Below are positions 15,100 to 23,973 of a stretch of 50,819 bases of DNA, one piece after another. Below the pieces are notes generated by a model, which ran no database searches, was not told the origin of the DNA, and was given only the letters and a program-made list of their open reading frames with translations. The number at the start of each line of letters is the position of its first letter. Within the stretch, counting starts at the first letter, position 1. The position numbers were made by a program, and so were the translations under genes. The stretch comes from an uncultured Massilia sp. (GTDB taxonomy: Bacteria > Pseudomonadota > Gammaproteobacteria > Burkholderiales > Burkholderiaceae), in contig CAMLMV010000048.1 of the NCBI GenBank assembly GCA_946481275.1, positions 1-50,819 of the forward strand, written 5' to 3'.

Positions 15100-17493
15100 A
15101 TGTCCGAGTCCGAAGCGCCCAACCGGTGCGTCTTCCTCACCGACGAGACCGGGACCATCCAGGCCTGGAACGACGGCTGTACCGCCGTATTCGGCGTGGC
15201 CGCCAATCAAGTGCTCGGACGCCCCGTCACCACGCTGTTCACGCCGCCGGGACGCGACGCCTGGAGCGCCGGCTGGAGCGCCCTCGCCGGCCATCCCGAA
15301 GGCGCCGAAGTCCATGTCGAACTCATGTGCGCTCACGGGCGCGTGCTCGAAGGCACGCTGACGCTCGCGCCGCTGGTCGACGCCGATGGACGCGCACACG
15401 GCTGCGCCGTCGCCGTCACCACCGGCTGTGCGCGGAGCGGCACGGAAGCCGAACGGGTCGCGCGCACGCCGCTGTCCGCCATCGTGGACACGTTCCCCGG
15501 CACGTTTTATGTGCTCAATCGCGACGGCCGCTTCGTCCTCTGGAACCGGAATCTCGAAAAAGTCACGGGGATGACGGCGGACGAACTGGGCGCCACGCGC
15601 GCCCTCGACCTCATCGAATTGCCGCAGCGCGCGCCGCTGGCGAACGGCATCCGCGACGTGTTCGACGACGACGGCGAACTGAAGCTGGAGATCGACTTCG
15701 TGTCGCGCAGCGGCCGCGAGACACCCGTGCTGCTGAACGGGACGAAGATCCGCTGCAATGGCGGCGACTACCTGTTCGGCACGGGCATCGACGTGGCCGA
15801 GCGGCGCGCGCACGAACAGCAGCTGCGCCTGCGCGAGCGCGCCCTGCACGCGGCCAGCAACGGCATCGTGATCACCCGGCTGGACCACGGCCAGAGCGCC
15901 ATCGAATACGTGAACCCGGCCTTCGAGCGCATCACGGGCTACGCGGCGGACGAGGTCATCGGCACGGACCCGCGCTTCATGGCCGCGCCCGGCATGGACC
16001 TGACGGAGCGCGCGCAGTTGCGCGACGCGGTCGCGGCGCGCACGGGCGCCAAGGTCGTGCTGCGCAACCTGCGCAAGAACGGCGAGCTGTTCTGGAACGA
16101 CCTCTCCATCACGCCCGTGCAGGACGAACACGGCGCCGTCACGCACTACATCGGCGTGATCACGGACGTCACGGCCACCATGCTGCGCACGGCGCACCTG
16201 GAGCACGAGGTCAACCACGACCCGCTGACGGGCCTCGCCAACCGCAACCTCCTGTGGGACCGGCTCGAGCAGGCGCTGCACCTCGCGCAGCGCCACAAGT
16301 CGCTCGTGGCCACCGTGCTGATCGACCTCGACAACTTCAAGACCATCAACGACACGTTCGGCCACGAGGCGGGCGACGTCGTGCTGAAGGTCGTCGCGCG
16401 CCGCCTGCAGGCGTCCGTGCGCGACAGCGACACGGTGGCGCGCATGTCCGGCGACGAATTCGTGCTGATCCTCGCCAACCAGCCGTCGCTGCGCTTCACC
16501 CTGCGCATGGTCGAGCGGCTGCGCCAGAGCTTCGCGATACCCGTCGCCTTCAACAACCGCGAGATCCCGGTCGGCGCCAGCGTCGGCGTGTCGCTGTATC
16601 CGCACGACGGCAACACGGCGGCGGAGCTCGTGCGCGCGGCCGACCTCGCGATGTACCACGGCAAGGGCACCGGCCGCAACGACGTCCATTTCTTCTCGGC
16701 CGACATGAAATCGACCACGGAAGCCAGGCACCGCATCGAACTGGCATTGCGCGACGCGCTCGACCACGACGAACTGTTCCTGCTGTACCAGCCCCGCGTG
16801 TCCGTCGCGACCCAGCGCGTCGCCGGCTTCGAGGCGCTGCTGCGCTGGCGCCACCCGGACCAGGGCGTGCTGTCCCCTGCCCGCTTCCTCGCCGAGGCCG
16901 AGGAAAGCGGCGTGATCGTCCCCATCGGCCAGCGCGTGCTCGACCAGGCGTGCGCGTTCGCGGCCCGGTTGCGTGCCGCGGGGTACGTGGACGTGCCCGT
17001 GACCGTCAACGTCTCGCAGCGCGAATACACCCAGCCCGGGTTTCTCGCCGGCCTGGCCGACCGCCTGACGCGGCACCGCCTGCCGCCACGCAGCCTGCAA
17101 CTCGACCTGCGCATCGATGCCCTGATCCGCAATCCGGCACTGGGCCAGGAATTGGCGGAACAATTGCACACACTGGGCGTGGACCTGTCCGTCGACGGTT
17201 TCGGCGCGGGCTTGTGCGACCTGGGCTATCTGCAGCAGCTGGCGGCCACGCAGGTCAAGCTGGCGCACACGACGGTCCAGGCGCTGACCGACGGCGGCCA
17301 GGCCGTGGCCAAGAGCCTGATCGACATCGGGCACAACCTGAACATGGAAGTGGTGGCCGAGGCCGTGGAAACGCGGCCCCAGCTAGACTTTCTCGCTTCG
17401 CATGGCTGCGACCAGGTCCAGGGCATCTGGGTCAGCGAACCGCTCCCGGCGGAGGCGGCGCAGCGCATGCTGGAAGAACGGCAGCCGGCGTGA
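15100..17493 (+). CDS. PAS-GGDEF-EAL protein with degenerate EAL domain
   Basis: Predicted cytoplasmic c-di-GMP enzyme or sensor of 797 residues without membrane segments. It has PAS-like regions at about 8-105, 122-235 and 245-360, a GGDEF domain (368-535) and an EAL domain (545-790). The cyclase active site reads SGDEF (450-454), a variant often active, with an inhibitory-site motif RDSD at 441-444. The EAL domain keeps EALLRW (578-583), Lys720, Glu754 and Gln774. However, the metal-binding DD of DDFGTG is DG (699-700, DGFGAG) and the usual LEITE segment is LDLRID (668-673). Phosphodiesterase activity is therefore doubtful; cyclase or c-di-GMP binding is more likely. The ATG at 15100 follows GGGAG. 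Its stop directly abuts the convergent DHH gene stop. Confidence 0.88.
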   Translation: MSESEAPNRCVFLTDETGTIQAWNDGCTAVFGVAANQVLGRPVTTLFTPPGRDAWSAGWSALAGHPEGAEVHVELMCAHGRVLEGTLTLAPLVDADGRAHGCAVAVTTGCARSGTEAERVARTPLSAIVDTFPGTFYVLNRDGRFVLWNRNLEKVTGMTADELGATRALDLIELPQRAPLANGIRDVFDDDGELKLEIDFVSRSGRETPVLLNGTKIRCNGGDYLFGTGIDVAERRAHEQQLRLRERALHAASNGIVITRLDHGQSAIEYVNPAFERITGYAADEVIGTDPRFMAAPGMDLTERAQLRDAVAARTGAKVVLRNLRKNGELFWNDLSITPVQDEHGAVTHYIGVITDVTATMLRTAHLEHEVNHDPLTGLANRNLLWDRLEQALHLAQRHKSLVATVLIDLDNFKTINDTFGHEAGDVVLKVVARRLQASVRDSDTVARMSGDEFVLILANQPSLRFTLRMVERLRQSFAIPVAFNNREIPVGASVGVSLYPHDGNTAAELVRAADLAMYHGKGTGRNDVHFFSADMKSTTEARHRIELALRDALDHDELFLLYQPRVSVATQRVAGFEALLRWRHPDQGVLSPARFLAEAEESGVIVPIGQRVLDQACAFAARLRAAGYVDVPVTVNVSQREYTQPGFLAGLADRLTRHRLPPRSLQLDLRIDALIRNPALGQELAEQLHTLGVDLSVDGFGAGLCDLGYLQQLAATQVKLAHTTVQALTDGGQAVAKSLIDIGHNLNMEVVAEAVETRPQLDFLASHGCDQVQGIWVSEPLPAEAAQRMLEERQPA

Positions 17494-18432
17494 TCACCCT
17501 TCGCTGGTGATCCGCCTGATCAATGCGCCGAGCACGTCTTCCGCCATGTCGTTGGACACCTGGCACGTCCCCGCATTCTCGTGCCCGCCGCCGCCGTACT
17601 CGAGCATCAACGTACCGATATTCGTCTTCGACGTGCGGTTGAGAATCGACTTACCCGTCGCGAACACCGTGTTCTGGTTTTTCAGGCCCCACAGCACGTG
17701 GATCGAGATATTGGTCTCGGGGAACAACGCATAGATGATGAACCGGTTGCCCGCATAGATCACGGGTTCCTCGCGCAGGTCGAGCACGACGAGGTTGCCG
17801 TGAACTTGCGCGCAGCGCCTGATCTGATCCTTGCACAGCTCGCTGTGCTCGAAGTACAGCCGGGTGCGTTCCTGCACGTCCGGCAGCTGCATGATCTGGG
17901 CTATCGTGTGATTGCGGCAGTAATCGATCAGGTCCATCATCAGCCGGTAGTTCGAGATGCGGAAATCGTGGAAACGCCCGAGCCCCGTGCGCGCATCCAT
18001 CAGGAAATTCAGCAGGTTCCAGCCCTGCGGATCCAGCACTTCCTCGCGCGTAAAACGCGCGGCGTCGGCCTTGTCGACGGCGTCCATCATGTCGCGCCAG
18101 GCGGCCGGGAACGCGCGCGTGGCGCCGTAGTGCTCGTAGACGACTCTGGCGGCGGACGGCGCCTTCGGATCGATGACGTGGTTGTCGCGCTGGCCCGTGT
18201 TGCGGATCGTTTCCGACAGGTGATGGTCGAATGCCAAGTGTGCACCGGCAACATACGGCAAATTCGTCGTGATGTCGCGCGCACTGATCGCGATCTTGCC
18301 GTCCTGCATATCCTTCGGGTGGACGAACAGGATCTCGTCGATCAGGTCCAGGTGCTTGAGGAGGACGGCGCAGACGAGGCCGTCGAAATCGCTGCGGGTA
18401 ACGAGGCGGTAACGCTTGGGAACGGCAGACAT
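17494..18432 (-). CDS. DHH/DHHA1-family phosphoesterase
   Basis: Predicted metal-dependent phosphoesterase of 312 residues. The DHH domain shows TRSDFDGLVCAVLLK (DFDG at 15-18) and DHH at 69-71 (AFDHHLSE). The DHHA1 domain near the C-terminus has GGGGHENAGT. The superfamily includes RecJ, exopolyphosphatases and nanoRNA/pApA phosphatases (NrnA). The substrate cannot be assigned here, although short oligonucleotides or cyclic-dinucleotide breakdown products are possible. The start at 18432 is preceded by a good ribosome-binding site (AAAGGGG, 7 bases). An in-frame ATG 11 codons upstream lacks one. It is convergent with the PAS-GGDEF-EAL gene with no space between the stops. Confidence 0.8.
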   Translation of the reverse strand: MSAVPKRYRLVTRSDFDGLVCAVLLKHLDLIDEILFVHPKDMQDGKIAISARDITTNLPYVAGAHLAFDHHLSETIRNTGQRDNHVIDPKAPSAARVVYEHYGATRAFPAAWRDMMDAVDKADAARFTREEVLDPQGWNLLNFLMDARTGLGRFHDFRISNYRLMMDLIDYCRNHTIAQIMQLPDVQERTRLYFEHSELCKDQIRRCAQVHGNLVVLDLREEPVIYAGNRFIIYALFPETNISIHVLWGLKNQNTVFATGKSILNRTSKTNIGTLMLEYGGGGHENAGTCQVSNDMAEDVLGALIRRITSEG

Positions 18433-18654
18433 CGGCAAACCCCTTTCATGGCGAGAATGAAGCATGGGCTGGCGCAGCCAGGACGTCGTTCATCATACCG
18501 CGCAATATTGCTGATTAACAGTTTTTCTATAGGTCATCACGGCGTCATCAACCTGTGCATTCCAGGGCCCGAAACGTGCAGGCTGTCGCAAAGGGATGGC
18601 CGGCGTTCATGCCAGCGGTTACACTCGCCGCACCTTTTGAAAAAGATAAGTTTC

Positions 18655-20043
18655 ATGCAAACACGGCGTTCTACCCAGCAAACTTTCTCGAACACCCTGT
18701 CGGCGCTGTACCGGGCCTTCGACGCGGTCGCGACGTGGGTGACGCAGCTGTCGTGGTGGAAATTCTTCCTGTTTGCCGCGCTGATGCTGGTCGCCGGCAA
18801 GATCCTGCAGGATGAATTGTTCTCCGGCGGCGAGGAAGAGATCGCCCGCACGGAACACAGCGCACGCCGGCCGGAGCCGACCGTCACGATCGATGACAGC
18901 GGCATCCATATCAACCCGGGCAAGAACAGCAGGCGCGGCACGATCACGATCAATCCGGAAGTCGAGGCGGCCAAGGCCGAAGCGGCTGCCAGGGCTGCGG
19001 AAGCGGCGCACGCGGCGGCCGAGGGCAAGGCCGACGAGGCGCTGGCGACGGCCGACGCCGCGGAACAGGCGGCCGACAAGGCGGAACATGCGGCCGACGC
19101 CGCCGAGCCTGCCCCGCCCGCGCCGCCGGCACCACCCGCCCCGGCCAAGCCGCCCGTCACGAAGACCCTGCGCGGCGCCAACGGCGAGGAAGTCCACATC
19201 GACCTGCCGCCGCAAATCGGCGAAGAATTGTCCAACGCAATCGAAGCGGCCGTCGACGACGCGGCCGAAGCCAAGGCGCGCAGCTACCACAAGCAGGCGT
19301 CGACGTGGTTCACGAGCTTCGTCTGGCTGCTGATCCTCGCGCTGTTCGGCACGAAAGCCCTCGTGGGCGGCAAGAAGCGGGCGGAAGCCGAGATGCAGTC
19401 GGCCACGGCCGCCGCCGAGCGCGAATCGATGCAGCGCCAGCTGTCCGAAGCGAAGATGCAGGCCATGCAGGCCCAGGTAGAGCCGCACTTCCTGTTCAAT
19501 ACCCTTGCTTCCGTCGAGCACCTGATCGAGACCAATCCGCCGCGGGCGTCCGCCATGCAGCGCACCCTGATCCAGTACCTGCGCGCCGTGCTGCCGCAGA
19601 TGCGCGACAACAACCTCGTCACGAACCTGGGCCGCGAAGTCGACATGGTCAAGTCCTACCTCGACCTGCTCAAGATGCGCATGGAAGAACGCCTGACCGT
19701 CGAGCTGAACGTGCCGGACGGCCTGCGCAGCGCGGCGTTTCCCCCGATGATGCTGCAATCGATGGTCGAGAACGCGATCAAGCACGGCCTAGAATGCAAG
19801 CCCGAGGGCGGCCACCTGGCCGTCAGGGCGGAAGTGGTCGACAGCAAGCTGCGCGTGACGGTGGCGGACGACGGCGTCGGCTTCGGCGTGATGCCCAGCA
19901 AGGGGACCGGGCTGGGCCTGTCGAACATCCGCGAACGTTTGAAACTCCTGCACGGCGAGACGGGCCAGCTCCATATCGCGGCCAACAGCCCGACCGGGGT
20001 GATCGCGACCATCGAGGTGCCGTACCAGCTTGCACCGAAGTAA
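18655..20043 (+). CDS. LytS/YehU-type sensor histidine kinase with Ala-rich extracytoplasmic region
   Basis: Membrane sensor kinase of 462 residues. TM1 (about 36-50) and TM2 (218-238) bracket a region of roughly 165 residues. That region has a beta-like piece (TVTIDDSGIHINPGK), a long Ala/Glu helix (103-151) and a Pro-rich hinge (152-168). A coiled coil (240-272) leads to the His_kinase domain with phospho-acceptor His278 in QVEPHFLFNTLASV. HATPase boxes ENAIKHGLE, ADDGVGFG and GTGLGLSNIRERL follow. The LytTR regulator 70 bases downstream is the evident partner. The signal is unknown. The start is the ATG giving MQTRRSTQQ; only a weak ribosome-binding site (AAGATAAG) is visible. Confidence 0.88.
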   Translation: MQTRRSTQQTFSNTLSALYRAFDAVATWVTQLSWWKFFLFAALMLVAGKILQDELFSGGEEEIARTEHSARRPEPTVTIDDSGIHINPGKNSRRGTITINPEVEAAKAEAAARAAEAAHAAAEGKADEALATADAAEQAADKAEHAADAAEPAPPAPPAPPAPAKPPVTKTLRGANGEEVHIDLPPQIGEELSNAIEAAVDDAAEAKARSYHKQASTWFTSFVWLLILALFGTKALVGGKKRAEAEMQSATAAAERESMQRQLSEAKMQAMQAQVEPHFLFNTLASVEHLIETNPPRASAMQRTLIQYLRAVLPQMRDNNLVTNLGREVDMVKSYLDLLKMRMEERLTVELNVPDGLRSAAFPPMMLQSMVENAIKHGLECKPEGGHLAVRAEVVDSKLRVTVADDGVGFGVMPSKGTGLGLSNIRERLKLLHGETGQLHIAANSPTGVIATIEVPYQLAPK

Positions 20044-20113
20044 GCATTTCGGGTATTGCCTGCACCGACGATTCGTTGAATAATCGACACTCCTTCACTG
20101 CCTGCCCCCGACC

Positions 20114-20893
20114 ATGCCTACCGCTATCATTGCCGACGACGAAAGACTGATGCGCGACCTGCTGCGCACCCGATTGTCCCAGGTGTGGCCGGACCTCGAG
20201 ATCATCGGCGAGGCGAAGAACGGCGACGAGGCCGTGCAGCTCGTCGATGAACTGAAGCCCGACCTGACCTTCCTCGACATCCGCATGCCGGGCAAGACGG
20301 GCATGGAAGCGGCGCGCGACATCGGCGACGCCAGCCAGGTCGTGTTCGTCACCGCATACGACCAGTACGCCGTGGAAGCGTTCGAACGGGGCGCCATCGA
20401 CTACGTGCTGAAACCGCCCGAGCCCGAGCGCCTGAAGATCACGGTCGAGCGCCTGAAGGAACGCCTGGCGACGCCCGCGCAGGCGGCCACCGCATCCGTG
20501 AACGTCAGCGACACGGTGACGGCGATGCTGTCGCAGCTGGCCGAAAAGATCGCCGCGCCGAAGCCGAAATACCTGCAATGGATCCAGGCCAGCATCGGCC
20601 AGGACCTGCGCATGATCCCGGTCGAGGAAATCCTGTTCTTCCGTTCCGACGAAAAATATACCTGCGTTCAGACCGAGAAATTCGAGGCGCTGATCCGCAA
20701 GCCGGTGCGCGACCTGGCGGAAGAGCTCGATCCGTCGCTGTTCTGGCAGATCCACCGCGCCACGCTCGTGAACGTCAACGCCATCGAAGGCGTGACGCGC
20801 GACATCCGTGGCCGTCATCTGGTGCTGATCAAGGGCCGCTCGGAAAAACTGGAAGTCAGCCGCAGCTTCCTCCACCTCTTCAAGCAGATGTAA
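20114..20893 (+). CDS. LytTR-type response regulator
   Basis: DNA-binding regulator of 259 residues, partner of the upstream LytS-like kinase. The receiver has the acid pair Asp8/Asp9, phospho-site Asp55 (FLDIRMPG), Thr in FVTAYD and Lys in YVLKPPEP. The LytTR domain (about 155-258) shows IPVEEILFFRSDEKYTCVQT, RKPVRDLAEEL, FWQIHRATLVNVNAI and LEVSRSFLHLFKQM. LytTR regulators bind paired promoter sites; the target genes are not evident here. The stretch between kinase and regulator contains no further gene. Confidence 0.9.
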   Translation: MPTAIIADDERLMRDLLRTRLSQVWPDLEIIGEAKNGDEAVQLVDELKPDLTFLDIRMPGKTGMEAARDIGDASQVVFVTAYDQYAVEAFERGAIDYVLKPPEPERLKITVERLKERLATPAQAATASVNVSDTVTAMLSQLAEKIAAPKPKYLQWIQASIGQDLRMIPVEEILFFRSDEKYTCVQTEKFEALIRKPVRDLAEELDPSLFWQIHRATLVNVNAIEGVTRDIRGRHLVLIKGRSEKLEVSRSFLHLFKQM

Positions 20894-20934
20894 GTCAAGC
20901 CAGCGGTTTGCACGGCGGGTAAGGTAGAAGCCGG

Positions 20935-20955
20935 ACCCGCACAGCGGGTTGTTTT
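20935..20955 (+). terminator. Weak terminator-like hairpin after the LytTR regulator
   Basis: ACCCGC (20935-20940) pairs with GCGGGT (20944-20949) around a three-base loop, followed by TGTTTT. The stem is short, so transcription may read on into the kinase gene at 20972. Confidence 0.45.
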
Positions 20956-20971
20956 CTATCAAGCAAGTTCG

Positions 20972-22123
20972 ATGAAACGCCCGCGCCGCCCCCGCGCTTC
21001 CGGCAAGTCCGCCGCCTGGCTTCTGGCCGGGTTCGCGGCCGGCTATTGGCTGGGCCGGCGCTTCCGACAGGAGCCCGAGACCGTGCCGGCCAGCCGCCAG
21101 ATCGTCAACCACGTCAGCGAAGCCATCATTTCCGCCGACCAGTCGAACATCATCGTCATGGCCAACCCGGCCGCGGCGACCCTGTTCGGCACGAGCGTCG
21201 AGCAGATGGTGGGAAGTCCGCTGGGACGCTATATCGAGTCACCGGACGGTGACACCGGCGAACCCGTGGATTATTTCCGCCCCGGCAGCGGCCGCGCGGG
21301 CCGCCGCGCCACCGACTACACGGTCATGGGCCTGCGCGGCGACGGCGAGCGCTTCCCCATCGAAGGTTCCATCTCGCGTTCGAATGGCGGCACGCCGTTC
21401 TACACGGTCGTCATGCGCGACGTCAGCGAACGCCGCCGCGTGCAGGAAAAACTCACGCGCTCGCACGACCAGCTGCGCCAGCTGTCCGCCGCGCTGCAGA
21501 CGATCCGCGAGGAAGAACGCACCCACATCGCGCGCGAACTGCACGACGACCTCGGCCAGCTGCTCGCATCGCTGCGCATGGACCTCACCCTCCTGCAGAA
21601 CGCCGACGGCACGCCCAGCGACAGCCTGCGCCTGATGCGCGGCATGGAAGACAATCTGCTCACCGCGATCACGTCGCTGCGCCGCATCGCCACCAACCTG
21701 CGTCCGCGCGCGCTCGACGAAGGCGGCCTGTATTTCGCACTGCAGGGCCTGCGCGACGATTTCATCGAACGCTACGCCATCCCCACCACCCTGCTGGCCG
21801 ACGAAGCCGAGCTGCGCCTGGACGACACGGCCAGCACGGCCATCTTCCGCATCGTGCAGGAAGCGCTGACCAACATCGCCCGCCACGCACAGGCCACGCG
21901 CGTCATGATGAACCTGTTCCGGCTGAACAGCGACCTGCTCATCACGATCCGCGACGACGGCCGCGGGATCCGTCCGGAAGACATGGAAAAGGCGGAATCC
22001 CTGGGCCTGATCGGCATGCGCGAACGGGTCTGGGCGATGAAGGGCGAGATCACGATCGGCGCCGACGAACCGCAGGGCACCCGTATCGACATCGTGCTGC
22101 CGCTGCACGACCACCTGGTGTGA
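20972..22123 (+). CDS. Orphan PAS-containing histidine kinase (HisKA_3, NarL-system type)
   Basis: Sensor kinase of 383 residues. A short hydrophobic N-terminal stretch (14-28) may anchor it. A PAS domain (about 42-155) contains ISADQSNIIVMANPAAATLFG and ends in VVMRDVSERR. The HisKA_3 dimerisation domain carries phospho-acceptor His191 in ARELHDDLGQLLASLR. The HATPase shows FRIVQEALTNIARHAQA, RDDGRGIRPED and LGLIGMRERV. Such kinases normally pair with LuxR/FixJ-type regulators, but none is adjacent; the LytTR regulator just upstream belongs to another family. A porin gene follows 133 bases downstream, which might be a target but nothing in the sequence shows it. Confidence 0.85.
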   Translation: MKRPRRPRASGKSAAWLLAGFAAGYWLGRRFRQEPETVPASRQIVNHVSEAIISADQSNIIVMANPAAATLFGTSVEQMVGSPLGRYIESPDGDTGEPVDYFRPGSGRAGRRATDYTVMGLRGDGERFPIEGSISRSNGGTPFYTVVMRDVSERRRVQEKLTRSHDQLRQLSAALQTIREEERTHIARELHDDLGQLLASLRMDLTLLQNADGTPSDSLRLMRGMEDNLLTAITSLRRIATNLRPRALDEGGLYFALQGLRDDFIERYAIPTTLLADEAELRLDDTASTAIFRIVQEALTNIARHAQATRVMMNLFRLNSDLLITIRDDGRGIRPEDMEKAESLGLIGMRERVWAMKGEITIGADEPQGTRIDIVLPLHDHLV

Positions 22124-22256
22124 CAACAAGTGACGTTGTATTTTCACAACATTTCACTGTGTCATCAAACCGACATATCGCTTCGATAAGATGCGTGCCA
22201 ATCAAGCAATAGAACACATCGCTTGAATCGTCCGACATCTTATTGGAGAAACCTGA

Positions 22257-23279
22257 ATGCAAGTCAAACGCCTGGCCGCCGCACTGGTCGCCGCCGCTCC
22301 CCTGTTCGCCGCTGCCCAGTCCAACGTGACGCTGTATGGTGTCGTCGACGCCGCCATCGAGTCCGGCGATGCCGGCAATCCGGATGGCCGCCACACCAAC
22401 GTCCAGTCGGGCAACCAGTCGGGCAGCCGCTTCGGCTTCCGCGGTTCGGAAGACCTGGGCAACGGCCTGAAAGCCATCTTCAACCTGGAAGCCGGCGTTG
22501 CCGTCGACACCGGCGCGCAGGATTCCTCCGGCCTGTTCCAGCGCCGCGCCGTCGTCGGCCTGGAAGGCGCCTTCGGTACCCTGACGCTGGGCCGCGAATA
22601 CTCGCCGATCGCCATCGTCGCCGGCGCCTCCGACGAATTCGGCCAGGGCTTCTACGGCACCAACCTGTCGGCCTTCGGTTCGGGCAAGGTGACCCGCCGC
22701 CTGGCCAACTCGGTCAACTACAAGAGCGCGTCGTTCAACGGCTTCGACCTGCTGGCCACCTACTCGGCCGGCGAAAAGACCACGGGTCCGTCGGGCGACC
22801 TGAAGGGCATCGGCGCCGAATACAAGATGGCCGGCCTGTACCTGGGCGCCGCCTACCACACGCTGAAGCGCGTCTCGTCGGGCAACGACAAGGAATACGG
22901 CGCGGGCGCCGCCTACACGTTCGCCGACCTCGGCGGCTTCGAGCTCAAGGCCAACTACCTGTCGGCCGATCCGGACGGCGCGAACAACAAGTTCAAGCAG
23001 TACAACCTGGGCGCGGGCTACCCGTTCGGCGCGAACAAGGTCTACGTGAACCTGCAGCAGAACAAGCTGGAAAACGGCGCCAAGGGCAATGCCTGGGCAC
23101 TGGCCTACAGCTACTCGCTGTCGAAGCGCACGAACCTGTACGCGTCGTACGCCAACATGAACAACAACGGCCTGGCCACCTTCGGCCTGAACTCGGGTTC
23201 GAACAACCTGACCCCGGCCGCGACGTCGCTGGGTGGCGATCCGTCGGTGTTCACCGTCGGCATGCGCCACTCGTTCTAA
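22257..23279 (+). CDS. Gram-negative trimeric porin
   Basis: Outer-membrane diffusion porin of 340 residues, typical of Burkholderiales (Porin_4/OmpC-like). It has a Sec signal peptide (MQVKRLAAALVAAAPLFAAA, cleavage near residue 20), the first strand QSNVTLYGVVDAAIESG, and SGSRFGFRGSEDLGNGLKAIFNLEAG early in the barrel. LGREYSP lies in the constriction region and the terminal strand is FTVGMRHSF with the C-terminal Phe needed for assembly. A good ribosome-binding site (GGAG) lies 9 bases before the ATG. Codon use is strongly biased towards preferred codons, suggesting high expression. The 133 bases upstream are comparatively AT-rich, as expected for a promoter, and a terminator follows. Confidence 0.94.
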   Translation: MQVKRLAAALVAAAPLFAAAQSNVTLYGVVDAAIESGDAGNPDGRHTNVQSGNQSGSRFGFRGSEDLGNGLKAIFNLEAGVAVDTGAQDSSGLFQRRAVVGLEGAFGTLTLGREYSPIAIVAGASDEFGQGFYGTNLSAFGSGKVTRRLANSVNYKSASFNGFDLLATYSAGEKTTGPSGDLKGIGAEYKMAGLYLGAAYHTLKRVSSGNDKEYGAGAAYTFADLGGFELKANYLSADPDGANNKFKQYNLGAGYPFGANKVYVNLQQNKLENGAKGNAWALAYSYSLSKRTNLYASYANMNNNGLATFGLNSGSNNLTPAATSLGGDPSVFTVGMRHSF

Positions 23280-23288
23280 GCGCTGTGC

Positions 23289-23312
23289 GTGGGCACAAGG
23301 TGCCCACTTTTC
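23289..23312 (+). terminator. Rho-independent terminator of the porin gene
   Basis: GTGGGCAC (23289-23296) pairs perfectly with GTGCCCAC (23300-23307) around a three-base loop, followed by TTTTCTT. It ends next to the stop of the convergent methyltransferase gene. Confidence 0.88.
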
Positions 23313-23969
23313 TTATTTGAGGCGGCAGGTGAGGAGCCAGTAATAGGTCAACCGCTCGATGCGGATCTCCCTCACCTCGCCGCCCAGCCGCTTGCGCAGC
23401 GCGCTGTCGGCCGGATAATTCTTCGGCAACTCGAACCGCTCGCCGTCCGGCGCCGCGACGATTTCATAGGTATTGCCCTGCGCATCCGTGCGCGCGATGG
23501 TCGTGCTGCTGCCCTCGACGTAGGCGTCGTCCAGCAGGATCAGGGTGACGTCGCGGCCAAGGCGTGCGCGCAGCTGGGCCAGCAGCGCATCCTGCTCGTC
23601 GCGCTTCAGGTGCGACCACCAGAAGCCGATGAACACGCACGAAAACGTCCCCAGGTCCCCGGGGAGGTCGAGGCCGTCCACGGTGCGGAACGCGACCTTG
23701 CCCTCCGGGAATCGACGGGTTGCAGCGCGGGCGATCATCTCGTCGAGGATATCGGTCGCCAGCACCTTGTCGGCGTTGGCGGCGATCACTTCCGTCCAGT
23801 AGCCGGTGCCGCAAGCCAGTTCCAGCACGGTCTGCCCGCGCACCAGTTGCGCGATCCGTTCGCGCACCTTCGATAAATCGTTGGCGCGTTCCGCCCGCGA
23901 CAGCGCGGCGTCGGCCGCCTGTGTGCTGCTCGCGTAGTAGCGCGCGACGGGGTCATTCTGTCGATTCAT
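23313..23969 (-). CDS. SAM-dependent class I methyltransferase
   Basis: Cytoplasmic methyltransferase of 218 residues with an N-terminal helical cap and Rossmann fold. Motif I is VLELACGTGYWTEV, the post-I acidic residue lies in KVLATDILDEM, and motif IV is about FSCVFIGFWWSHL. The substrate is unknown; the closest recognisable group is small-molecule methyltransferases of the Methyltransf_25 type. The start at 23969 lies 4 bases beyond the cysB stop, so the two are probably cotranscribed; an ATG at 23993 would overlap cysB. No clear ribosome-binding site decides between them. Its link to sulfur metabolism is only positional. Confidence 0.78.
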   Translation of the reverse strand: MNRQNDPVARYYASSTQAADAALSRAERANDLSKVRERIAQLVRGQTVLELACGTGYWTEVIAANADKVLATDILDEMIARAATRRFPEGKVAFRTVDGLDLPGDLGTFSCVFIGFWWSHLKRDEQDALLAQLRARLGRDVTLILLDDAYVEGSSTTIARTDAQGNTYEIVAAPDGERFELPKNYPADSALRKRLGGEVREIRIERLTYYWLLTCRLK

Positions 23970-23973
23970 GATA

